A DNA stretch of 10,071 nt from the NCBI GenBank assembly GCA_002395925.1, contig DGVM01000205.1, positions 11,238 to 21,308 on the forward strand, read 5' to 3'. The notes below the pieces were generated by a model. The model was given only the letters and a program-made list of their open reading frames with translations. It was not told the DNA's origin and made no database searches. Positions 1-6,661 of this stretch are shown one piece after another (the stretch's first letter is position 1; every line of letters starts with the position of its first letter). The DNA is from Bacteroidales bacterium UBA4284. GTDB lineage: Bacteria > Bacteroidota > Bacteroidia > Bacteroidales > UBA932. A program made the translations under genes and the position numbers.

Positions 1-23
1 TTCAGCCACTCACCCACCTCTCC
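1..23 (-). tRNA. 5' end of a class II tRNA, probably tRNA-Ser (truncated by the window edge)
   Basis: Read on the minus strand from base 23 down, the sequence starts GGAGAGG (7-base acceptor strand), then T8 and G9, then a D-arm of the type GGT-GAGTGGCTGAA. This is the typical start of a bacterial tRNA-Ser; the GAGTGGCTGAA loop argues against tRNA-Leu or tRNA-Tyr. Only the first 23 bases lie inside the window, so the anticodon, variable arm and 3' end cannot be read and the isoacceptor is unknown. A consensus promoter lies just upstream (53-83), which supports a real transcription unit beginning here. Further tRNA genes could follow beyond the edge. Confidence 0.78.
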
Positions 24-52
24 AAACTCAGTTCGTCTCGTAGACGGGACTG

Positions 53-83
53 CAAATATACGTATTTTTCCAGAATTTGCAAA
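53..83 (-). promoter_or_regulatory. Bacteroidota-type promoter driving the tRNA gene
   Basis: On the minus strand, TTTG (forward 80-83) is followed by a spacer of exactly 19 bases and then TATATTTG (forward 53-60). This is a perfect match to the known Bacteroides consensus TTTG-N19-TAnnTTTG of the primary sigma factor. Transcription should start roughly 7 bases past the box, around base 46, giving a leader of about 20 bases before the tRNA 5' end at base 23, to be trimmed by RNase P. The promoter lies only 26 bases past the comF stop, and no terminator is visible between them, so readthrough from comF could also enter the tRNA gene. Confidence 0.85.
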
Positions 84-108
84 TTCGTATCTTTTTCTTG
101 CCAATAAT

Positions 109-864
109 TCAGTCGTCATCTACATAAGCCAGGGTTGCGACGCTGATTCGTGCCGAGTCTCCGAGTGCTTTCCGGAGCGCGTTGTAACAAGCCGCCAGGG
201 TGGCTCCGGTCGTAAATACGTCATCGACCAGAAGAATGTTCACCGTACCCGGTTCCGGGGTATCTTGTACACGGACCAGGGCTTTCCTTAGTACAGATGG
301 CACCGCCTCGAAGGCTCCCGCTACGTTGCCGGAGCGCTGGTCGGAAGAAAGGCGGGTCTGCGTGCGGGTGCGGCGCTTTCGACGAAGCAGGCCGGGTTCG
401 AATGCGGCTCCCAGTTCCATAGCCACTTGCCGGCCGATTATCCCGGCCTGATTGTACCCTCGGCGCAGGCGCCTTGTCCAATGAAGGGGGACAGGACATA
501 CAATAAGGTCATGTGCCCGGGCCATCCGTGCTCCGAGCATCGATGCGAAATGGCGGCCGAGAGGAAAATTGCGGCGGTACTTTAAATCCTGTGTAATATT
601 CTGATAATCACCTGTATAATAAAAGAGTGCCGTAGCCCTTACATACTCCGGAGCATCGACCAGCGAGTTGAACTTGTCGGCCATGGGATTATACTTCATG
701 GACTCGAAATGCGTAAGGGGCAGATCCGCCAGACACTCCAGGCAAAGGTGCTTTTCGCAAGCCAGAAGCTGTCTGCCGCAGGCGGCGCATACACGTGGGG
801 CCAGCAGGTCCAGCAGCGACTGAACCAGCGTACGAAAACTCATTCCGGTAACCCGCACATCCAT
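109..864 (-). CDS. comF: ComF family protein (phosphoribosyltransferase fold)
   Basis: A 251-residue protein with the full ComF layout. An N-terminal zinc-ribbon-like segment has two CxxC pairs (C26/C29 and C41/C44). The stretch VPLHWTRRLRRGYNQA follows (residues 125-140), then the family block QTRLSSDQRSGNVAGAF (169-185), then the PRPP-binding loop ILLVDDVFTTGATL (210-223) of type I phosphoribosyltransferases. In competent bacteria ComF helps single-stranded DNA uptake or handling in the cytoplasm; in Bacteroidales the real substrate is not known, and no competence genes are nearby. Met8 (base 843) opens MSFRTLV and fits the family N-terminus as well as or better than Met1, so the true start may be 21 bases shorter. 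It lies 72 bases after murA on the same strand with no clear promoter between, so it is probably the second gene of a murA-comF transcript. Confidence 0.9.
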   Translation of the reverse strand: MDVRVTGMSFRTLVQSLLDLLAPRVCAACGRQLLACEKHLCLECLADLPLTHFESMKYNPMADKFNSLVDAPEYVRATALFYYTGDYQNITQDLKYRRNFPLGRHFASMLGARMARAHDLIVCPVPLHWTRRLRRGYNQAGIIGRQVAMELGAAFEPGLLRRKRRTRTQTRLSSDQRSGNVAGAFEAVPSVLRKALVRVQDTPEPGTVNILLVDDVFTTGATLAACYNALRKALGDSARISVATLAYVDDD

Positions 865-900
865 AACGGCCGCAAGGTAACGGAATATTGGTCACACCCG

Positions 901-928
901 TTAAAGAATCGTTAGAAACTTTCTTTAA
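901..928. repeat. Perfect 8-bp inverted repeat in the murA-comF gap
   Basis: TTAAAGAA (901-908) and TTCTTTAA (921-928) are exact reverse complements separated by 12 bases, starting 8 bases past the murA stop. On the minus-strand transcript this could form a weak AU-rich hairpin between the two cistrons. It has no following U-tract in that direction, so it does not look like a terminator. An mRNA-stabilising or processing hairpin, or a protein site, are possible; chance is also possible in such an AT-rich gap. Confidence 0.45.
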
Positions 929-936
929 AAAAGACC

Positions 937-2244
937 TTACCGCCTCTCGATATGCGCTCCAAGCGAGTTAAGACGGCCGTCGATGTCTTCGTATCCCCGG
1001 TCGATCTGCTCGATATTGTCTATCTGCGAGGTGCCCTTGGCCGACATTGCGGCAAGCAACATGGCGATACCGGCCCTGATATCCGGAGAAACCATCCTGC
1101 TGGCCTTCAGAGTCACGCGGTGGTCGTGGCCTATGACGACGGCACGGTGCGGGTCACAGAGGATGATCTGCGCTCCCATGTCGATGAGCTTGTCCACGAA
1201 GAACAGCCTGCTCTCGAACATCTTCTGGTGTATGAGGACACTGCCCCGGCACTGCACCGCAGTGACGAGCATTACCGACAGCAGGTCGGGGGTGAGTCCG
1301 GGCCACGGGGCGTCTGCGAGCGTCATGATGGAGCCGTCGATGAAGGACTCTATGACGTAGCTTTCCTGGGCGGGCACCCAGATGTCGTCGCCTCTCTGCT
1401 CGAGGCGTATTCCGAGTCGCCGGAAGCTCTCCGGTATGATGCCAAGCTCCTGGTAGTGAACGTCTTTGATGGTGATTTCACTCTGGTTGATGGCGGCCAT
1501 TCCGATGAAAGAACCGACCTCGATCATGTCGGGAAGCACGCGATGGACGGCCCCGTGAAGCTGCTCGACGCCGGTGATGGTGAGGAGGTTGGAGCCGATG
1601 CCGTCGATTTTGGCGCCCATGCGTACCAGCAGGCGGCAGAGCTGCTGGATATACGGTTCGCAGGCGGCATTGTATATTGTTGTAACCCCTTTTGCAAGGG
1701 TGGCGGCCATGACGATGTTGGCAGTACCCGTGACGGAAGCCTCGTCGAGCAGCATATAACTGCCCTCGAGCTGCTGCTGAGAGCTTAGTTTGTAGGCCCG
1801 TTTGGACGTGTCGTAGGAGCAGTCGGCCCCCAGCCGGATGAATCCGTCGATATGCGTATCAACCCTGCGTCGGCCTATCTTGTCACCTCCGGGTTTGGGG
1901 AAATATGCCATGCCGAAACGTGCCAGAAGGGGACCTACGACCATGACGGACCCGCGGAGCCGGGCGCATTTCTCTACGAACTCTGCGCTCGATATGTAAT
2001 ACTCGTTGATATGGTCTGCGGTAAACGTGTACTCTCCCTTCGAGAGCCGTTCCACCCTTACGCCCATCCCCTCCAGCAGGGAGATGAGGTTCTTGACGTC
2101 CAGAATTTCCGGTATGTTGCTGATGGTGACGCTGCCGGACGTAAGCAGTACTGCGCTGATCACCTCCAGAGCCTCGTTCTTGGCACCCTGGGGCGCTATG
2201 CTGCCACTCAGGCGGTGGCCACCTTCGACGATGAATGAACTCAT
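937..2244 (-). CDS. murA: UDP-N-acetylglucosamine 1-carboxyvinyltransferase (MurA), Cys-to-Asp type
   Basis: This 435-residue cytoplasmic enzyme transfers enolpyruvate from phosphoenolpyruvate to UDP-GlcNAc, the first committed step of peptidoglycan synthesis. The length matches MurA, with an EPSP-synthase-like inside-out barrel. Visible are the N-terminal GAKNE with Lys22 (equivalent to E. coli Lys22), GPLLARFG (104-111), the active-site loop PGGDKIGRRRVDTH (118-131), DEASVTGTANI (167-177), LTPDLLSVML with Asp320 (matching catalytic Asp305 of E. coli), and SPDIRAG with Arg390. The residue at the classical Cys115 position is Asp121 (codon at 1882-1884 reads GAC on the minus strand). Cys is the residue alkylated by fosfomycin, and the natural Asp version is known from mycobacteria, Chlamydia and others to be active but resistant. 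The ATG at 2244 gives the usual short N-terminus. It is divergent from cdaA across 80 bases and probably co-transcribed with comF. Confidence 0.97.
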   Translation of the reverse strand: MSSFIVEGGHRLSGSIAPQGAKNEALEVISAVLLTSGSVTISNIPEILDVKNLISLLEGMGVRVERLSKGEYTFTADHINEYYISSAEFVEKCARLRGSVMVVGPLLARFGMAYFPKPGGDKIGRRRVDTHIDGFIRLGADCSYDTSKRAYKLSSQQQLEGSYMLLDEASVTGTANIVMAATLAKGVTTIYNAACEPYIQQLCRLLVRMGAKIDGIGSNLLTITGVEQLHGAVHRVLPDMIEVGSFIGMAAINQSEITIKDVHYQELGIIPESFRRLGIRLEQRGDDIWVPAQESYVIESFIDGSIMTLADAPWPGLTPDLLSVMLVTAVQCRGSVLIHQKMFESRLFFVDKLIDMGAQIILCDPHRAVVIGHDHRVTLKASRMVSPDIRAGIAMLLAAMSAKGTSQIDNIEQIDRGYEDIDGRLNSLGAHIERR

Positions 2245-2304
2245 AGTAATGTATGCGGTTTTGGTTTTGTAAAATTAATCAAATAAATTGAAAAAAGAAT
2301 ATCG

Positions 2305-2312
2305 TATATTTG
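2305..2312 (+). promoter_or_regulatory. -7 box of the probable cdaA promoter
   Basis: TATATTTG is an exact match to the Bacteroidota -7 consensus TAnnTTTG. The box ends only 12 bases before the cdaA ATG, so transcription would start about 6 bases before the start codon, a nearly leaderless mRNA. A TTG occurs at 2288-2290, but the 14-base spacing to the box is too short for a standard -33 element, so the -33 part is not convincing. The same spacer must also hold the murA promoter on the other strand. The nearest minus-strand candidate is TTTATTTG (forward 2280-2287), one mismatch from consensus and without a good -33 element, too weak for me to call separately. Confidence 0.55.
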
Positions 2313-2324
2313 TAGTCGGTATTT

Positions 2325-3095
2325 ATGTCACTGAGTTTTTTACACTTCACCTTTGTCGATCTGTTCGACATCCTGCTTGTGGCCGTCGTTATTTTCATCA
2401 TTTTCCGATGGATACGCGGTTCAAGCGCCATGAACATATTCATCGCCATAATCATACTTCTGGTCGTGCGCATCCTGGCCACGGCCCTCAACATGAAGAT
2501 GACTTCCGCGATGCTCGGCGCAATATTGGACGTTGGCGCCCTCGCGATAATCATAATCTTCCAGCCCGAAATCCGCCGCTTCCTGAACAACATCGGCCGT
2601 ACCGCCGGCAACAACACCCTGTTCCGCAGGCTGCTGCGCCGTCAGCAGGCCGACGACCTCGAAGGAGAGGCCGTCTCGCAGCTCGTTTCGGCAGTGGAGT
2701 ACATGGGCGCCCATAAGGTCGGAGCCCTTATCGTCATACGCCGCAGGGACAACCTGCAGAGCATCATCGGCACCGGCGATGCGGTTGACGCCCGCATAAG
2801 CGAGCGCCTCATAGAGAACATATTCTTCAAGAATTCTCCTCTCCACGACGGGGCGATGGTCATAGGCGACAACAGGATAATCGCCGCCCGCTGCACCCTT
2901 CCCATAACCGAACGCCTCGACCTTCCCGCCTCATACGGCATGCGCCACAGGGCCGCCGTAGGCATATCGGAGCAATGCGACGCCGACGTAATAGTGGTTT
3001 CCGAAGAAACCGGAAACATAAGCTTCGTGCAGCAGAGCGTAGTGACCCGCATAGATACCATAAACGTCCTCAAACTTAAGCTTCAAGGTAAATGA
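2325..3095 (+). CDS. cdaA: Diadenylate cyclase, membrane-bound CdaA type
   Basis: A 256-residue enzyme that joins two ATP into the second messenger c-di-AMP, which in other bacteria controls potassium and osmolyte transport and cell-wall homeostasis. The N-terminus holds three hydrophobic segments (about residues 11-29, 37-55 and 62-80), ending in the family motif IIFQPEIRRFL (77-87). The cytoplasmic DAC (DisA_N) domain follows, with GALIVI (133-138), FFKNSPLHDGAMVI (167-180, catalytic DGA at 175-177), GMRHRAAVGISE (205-216, RHR at 207-209) and SEETG (226-230). The length and three-helix layout match CdaA rather than DisA or CdaS. Met206 sits just before RHR, where many family members have Thr. 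The ATG at 2325 puts a short tail before the first helix, as expected. It heads a five-gene unit, and its TGA overlaps the ATG of mutS2. The cdaR and glmM partners usual in Firmicutes are absent here. Confidence 0.95.
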   Translation: MSLSFLHFTFVDLFDILLVAVVIFIIFRWIRGSSAMNIFIAIIILLVVRILATALNMKMTSAMLGAILDVGALAIIIIFQPEIRRFLNNIGRTAGNNTLFRRLLRRQQADDLEGEAVSQLVSAVEYMGAHKVGALIVIRRRDNLQSIIGTGDAVDARISERLIENIFFKNSPLHDGAMVIGDNRIIAARCTLPITERLDLPASYGMRHRAAVGISEQCDADVIVVSEETGNISFVQQSVVTRIDTINVLKLKLQGK

Positions 3096-5569
3096 TAGAT
3101 ACAAGGCTCGAGGCCAAGCTCGGCTTCGACAAGGTAAGAGCTATAATATCAGACAAGTGCAAAACCGACTACGCCGCCGAGAGGGTTGCGCAGGAGGAGT
3201 TTTCCACGTCCCGCAGCACCATCCAGAAGCGCCTCCGGATAACCGAGGAGATGCGCCTGGTGTTGCTGTTCGAGGAAAACTTTCCCACCACCGGCTACAT
3301 AGACGGTCTGCCTTTCCTTACTCCGCTGCAGCATGAAGGGTCCAGCATCGACACCCTCGGTCTCGCAAAACTCAAGACCCTGCTGGATACGGTACGCCGC
3401 ATAACGGCCTTCTTCGGTGGAGTCAAAGACGGTATCTACCCCAGTCTCAAGAGCCTGTGCGCACCGATTTCCGTGTTCCCGGAGGTCGTGCGGCGCATCG
3501 AAACCATACTCGACCGCTACGGCGACATCAAGGATTCCGCCTCGCCCGAACTGTTCGAAATCCGCAGACAGCTGCGCGAAAAGGAAGGAGCCATCTCGCG
3601 CCGTGCCACCGCTATTCTAAAGCAGGCGCAGGAGGCAGGACTGGTTGCCGCAGACGCATCTGTCAACATGCGCGACGGCAAGTACCTTATCCCGGTATCC
3701 ACCGCCTCCAAGCGCAAGCTCCCGGGTTTTGTGTACGACGAATCCGCAACCGGCAAGACGACCTTCGTGGAACCGGCGGAAATCATTGAGATAGAGAACG
3801 AAATAAGCGAGCTGAACTTCGCCCAGACGCGCGAGATCGCCCGCATCCTCAGGGCTTTTACGGACTTCCTGCGCCCCTATCTTCCCGAGGTGCTGGCAAG
3901 CGCCGCCTTCGTAGGGGAAATCGATTTCCTGATGGCCAAGGCGCAGACGGCTCTGGATTTCATCGCCGGACTTCCCGTCATCTCCGACGATGGCAGCGTG
4001 GGCCTGCGCAAGGCCCGTCATCCGCTGCTGGAGAGGGCACTGCGCAAGGACGGCAAGTCCATCGTCCCTCTCACGGTCACCCTCAGCCCCGCCAAGCGCA
4101 TCCTCCTCATTTCCGGCCCCAACGCCGGAGGCAAGTCGGTGTGCCTCAAGACCGTAGGCCTGCTGCAGTACATGTTCCAATGGGGCATGCTCATCCCTAC
4201 GTCGGAATCGTCCGAACTCCCGATATTCGACCGTATAGCCGTAAGCATCGGTGACGACCAGTCCCTGGAAAACGACCTCAGCACCTACAGTTCATTCCTT
4301 TCCGACATGCGGCAGATGCTCGCCGAGGCTGACGAACGTACGCTGGTGCTCATAGATGAATTCGGCTCCGGTACGGAACCCGCCGCCGGAGGGGCCATAG
4401 CGGAAGCCATCCTGGCCGAAATCGACCGTCGCGGCGTGTGGGGAGTCATCACCACTCACTACACGAACCTCAAGCTCTATGCGTCGGGGGCCCAGACCCA
4501 TGTCATCAACGGCGCCATGCTTTACGATTCGTCCCGGATAGCACCGATGTTCGCGCTGGAAATCGGTCTGCCCGGCAACTCTTTCGCTTTCGAGCTCGCC
4601 CGCAAGATGCGCCTCCCCGAGGCCATAGTCAAGGATGCCGAGACCCGCGCCGGCGAGGAGTTCGTCGGCATCGAGAAGAACCTCCGCAAGATAGCCCGCA
4701 ACCGCCGTCAGCTCGACGAGCGGCTGCAGAAGATAAAGCATACCGACAAGACCCTCGAAGGCCTCACCGAACGCTACCAGCAGGAGCTGGAAGACATAAA
4801 GGCGCAGCGCAAGGACATACTCGAGCAGGCCCGTCAGGAGGCCGAAGAGATAGTCCGCGGCGCCGGCGCGCAGGTGGAGAAGACCATACGGGTCATAAAG
4901 GAGTCGCAGGCCGACAAGGAGCAGACCAAGGCGGCCCGCGCCGAACTGCAAGGCTTCATCGGCGCCCTCCGGGAGCGCAAGACCAGGGAGCAGAAGGAGC
5001 GTGACGAGTACATCGACCGCAAGCTCAGCAAGTTAGAGAAGCGCCGCGAAAGGTCGGGTGCGGCCCCGGGTGCGCCCGAGCCCAAACCCAAGGCCGAGGC
5101 GCTCAAGGTGGGCGAGAAGGTGCGGGTCCTGAGCAACGGTCTCGTGGGCGAAGTGACGCGCGTAAACGGCAAGAACGTCACCATCGCCGTCGGCAACATC
5201 AGCAGCACCATGAAGTCCGACGGCCTGGAACGCATATCGTCCAACGAGTTCCGCGAGCTGAGCCGCAAGGTTTTCACGCCCGTCACCCAGAAAGTCGATG
5301 TTTCGATTACCTCGCGCAAGCTCAACTTCTCTCCCGAACTCGACATCCGCGGCGAGCGGCTTGCCGACGCCCTCGACATCGTAACGCACTACGTCGATGA
5401 TGCCATAATGCTGAATATCGAGCAAGTACGCATCATCCATGGCAAGGGTACCGGCGTACTTCACGAAGAGATACAGAAATACCTCCGCACCATTCCCGGC
5501 GTGGCCTCCGTAAAAGACGAAGACGTACGCATCGGCGGTTCCGGAGTAACCATCGTAAGGTTCGAATGA
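3092..5569 (+). CDS. mutS2: MutS2 family ATPase/endonuclease with KOW-like and Smr domains
   Basis: An 825-residue full-length MutS2. The N-terminal core and clamp (about 1-300) contain FVYDESATGKTTFVEP (213-228). The ABC-type ATPase has Walker A GPNAGGKS (342-349), a signature-like DLSTYSSFL (395-403) and Walker B LVLIDEFGSGTEP (418-430). A long charged coiled coil follows (about 520-655), then a KOW-like segment (about 671-715). The C-terminal Smr nuclease domain (about 745-825) has LDIRG (750-754), IHGKGTG (782-788) and GGSGVTIV (815-822). The mismatch-recognition domain of true MutS is missing, as is normal for MutS2. Known relatives suppress homologous recombination (Helicobacter) or bind and split collided ribosomes for quality control (Bacillus subtilis); which role applies here is unknown. 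The start overlaps the cdaA stop (ATGA) and its own stop overlaps the next ATG, so translation is probably coupled on both sides. Confidence 0.96.
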   Translation: MIDTRLEAKLGFDKVRAIISDKCKTDYAAERVAQEEFSTSRSTIQKRLRITEEMRLVLLFEENFPTTGYIDGLPFLTPLQHEGSSIDTLGLAKLKTLLDTVRRITAFFGGVKDGIYPSLKSLCAPISVFPEVVRRIETILDRYGDIKDSASPELFEIRRQLREKEGAISRRATAILKQAQEAGLVAADASVNMRDGKYLIPVSTASKRKLPGFVYDESATGKTTFVEPAEIIEIENEISELNFAQTREIARILRAFTDFLRPYLPEVLASAAFVGEIDFLMAKAQTALDFIAGLPVISDDGSVGLRKARHPLLERALRKDGKSIVPLTVTLSPAKRILLISGPNAGGKSVCLKTVGLLQYMFQWGMLIPTSESSELPIFDRIAVSIGDDQSLENDLSTYSSFLSDMRQMLAEADERTLVLIDEFGSGTEPAAGGAIAEAILAEIDRRGVWGVITTHYTNLKLYASGAQTHVINGAMLYDSSRIAPMFALEIGLPGNSFAFELARKMRLPEAIVKDAETRAGEEFVGIEKNLRKIARNRRQLDERLQKIKHTDKTLEGLTERYQQELEDIKAQRKDILEQARQEAEEIVRGAGAQVEKTIRVIKESQADKEQTKAARAELQGFIGALRERKTREQKERDEYIDRKLSKLEKRRERSGAAPGAPEPKPKAEALKVGEKVRVLSNGLVGEVTRVNGKNVTIAVGNISSTMKSDGLERISSNEFRELSRKVFTPVTQKVDVSITSRKLNFSPELDIRGERLADALDIVTHYVDDAIMLNIEQVRIIHGKGTGVLHEEIQKYLRTIPGVASVKDEDVRIGGSGVTIVRFE

Positions 5570-6657
5570 ACAACTCTCACTACTACTGCATAATCATGGC
5601 GGGCGGGCTCGGATCCCGCTTCTGGCCCGTCAGCAGGGAAAAACGCCCCAAGCAGTTCCTTTCCTATGCCTTCTCCGGCGAATCATTCCTCAAGATGACC
5701 TACCGCCGGGTCAAGAGCATAGTGCCGGAAGACAATATCCTGGTGGTATCGCTGGAACGCTACCGGCATAAGGTCATGCGCGAACTTCCTATGCTGCGCG
5801 ACATCAACCTCCTTCTGGAACCGTTCAACCGCAATACGGCATCCTGTATAGCATACGCCACCTATTCCATTCTCAAGCGAGACCCCGAGGCCGTGGTGCT
5901 CGTAAGCCCTACGGACCAGGTGATAGACGATATAGAATCGTTCCGCAGTGCCGTCCAGCGGGCGATGGATTATGCATCTACGCACGACGTGCTCATGACC
6001 CTCGGAGTGCTGCCTACCCGTCCCGATACCAATTACGGCTACATCCAGACCGACGGCCCCATGATGGACGGACGTCCGGTCAAGGTCAAGACTTTCACGG
6101 AGAAGCCCGGCAAGGAGCTTGCCCAGGTATTCGTGGACAGCGGGGAATTCCTGTGGAACGCCGGCGTGTTCTGCTGGAAGGCCCGGGTGATTGCGGAAGA
6201 GCTGCGCCTCTGCGCCCCCGACATCGCCGAGTGCTGGAAAGAATGGGACAAATACGTTTCGACGCCGCTCGAGGCCGAATATCTCGAAGAGATCTACCCC
6301 GGCATGCCCCGTAGCTCCATAGATTACGCGGTGCTGGAAAAGTCCGACAAGGTGATGGCCATTCCGGCGTTCTTCGACTGGACCGACCTGGGCAACTGGG
6401 AGTCGCTCTACGAGTATCTTGCCGTAAGGGATTCTCGGGGGAATGCCATACGCACGGGCGGAAAGGTGCTTGCCCGCGACGACGAAGGTACCATAATAAT
6501 GTCTCCGTACAAGAATAAACTCATTGCCGTAAAGGGACTTAAGGATTTTATGGTGATCGACCAGGACGACGTGCTGCTCATCTGCCCCCGCGAGGAGAAG
6601 AGCCTTGCGGAGTTCCTGTCCGAACTGTCCCTTCCCGAATATGAAGAATATCGATGA
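5566..6657 (+). CDS. manC: Mannose-1-phosphate guanylyltransferase (GDP-mannose pyrophosphorylase)
   Basis: A 363-residue cytoplasmic nucleotidyltransferase that makes GDP-mannose from mannose-1-phosphate and GTP, feeding surface polysaccharide and glycoprotein synthesis and GDP-fucose. The nucleotide-binding signature MAGGLGSRFWPVSREKRPKQ (11-30) is intact. EPFNRNTA follows (85-92), then SPTDQVI (114-120), FTEKP (177-181, the sugar-phosphate-site motif), LWNAGVF (196-202) and DWTDLGNW (271-278). The length fits the monofunctional form; the C-terminal cupin-like mannose-6-phosphate isomerase domain of longer ManC/AlgA proteins is missing. The ATG overlaps the mutS2 TGA by an ATGA, and there is no spacer to hold a promoter, so it is part of the cdaA unit. 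No glycosyltransferase or capsule gene is adjacent, which suggests a housekeeping supply role. The symbol is by family; manC1 or rfbM names are also used. Confidence 0.94.
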   Translation: MNNSHYYCIIMAGGLGSRFWPVSREKRPKQFLSYAFSGESFLKMTYRRVKSIVPEDNILVVSLERYRHKVMRELPMLRDINLLLEPFNRNTASCIAYATYSILKRDPEAVVLVSPTDQVIDDIESFRSAVQRAMDYASTHDVLMTLGVLPTRPDTNYGYIQTDGPMMDGRPVKVKTFTEKPGKELAQVFVDSGEFLWNAGVFCWKARVIAEELRLCAPDIAECWKEWDKYVSTPLEAEYLEEIYPGMPRSSIDYAVLEKSDKVMAIPAFFDWTDLGNWESLYEYLAVRDSRGNAIRTGGKVLARDDEGTIIMSPYKNKLIAVKGLKDFMVIDQDDVLLICPREEKSLAEFLSELSLPEYEEYR

Positions 6658-6661
6658 CTCT

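Noticed and set aside
952..1788. A 278-codon open frame on the plus strand opposite murA
   Set aside because: It lies wholly within murA, shows no family features, and murA is unmistakable on the minus strand.
2280..2287. Minus-strand TTTATTTG as the murA -7 box
   Set aside because: It has one mismatch in the most conserved first TA pair and no -33 element at 19-21 bases, so it is mentioned only as a candidate.
6605..6661. A longer pepP start overlapping manC by 53 bases
   Set aside because: The extra residues (MRSSCPNCPFPN and so on) simply read the manC end in another frame and do not resemble the family N-terminus; 6662 fits better.
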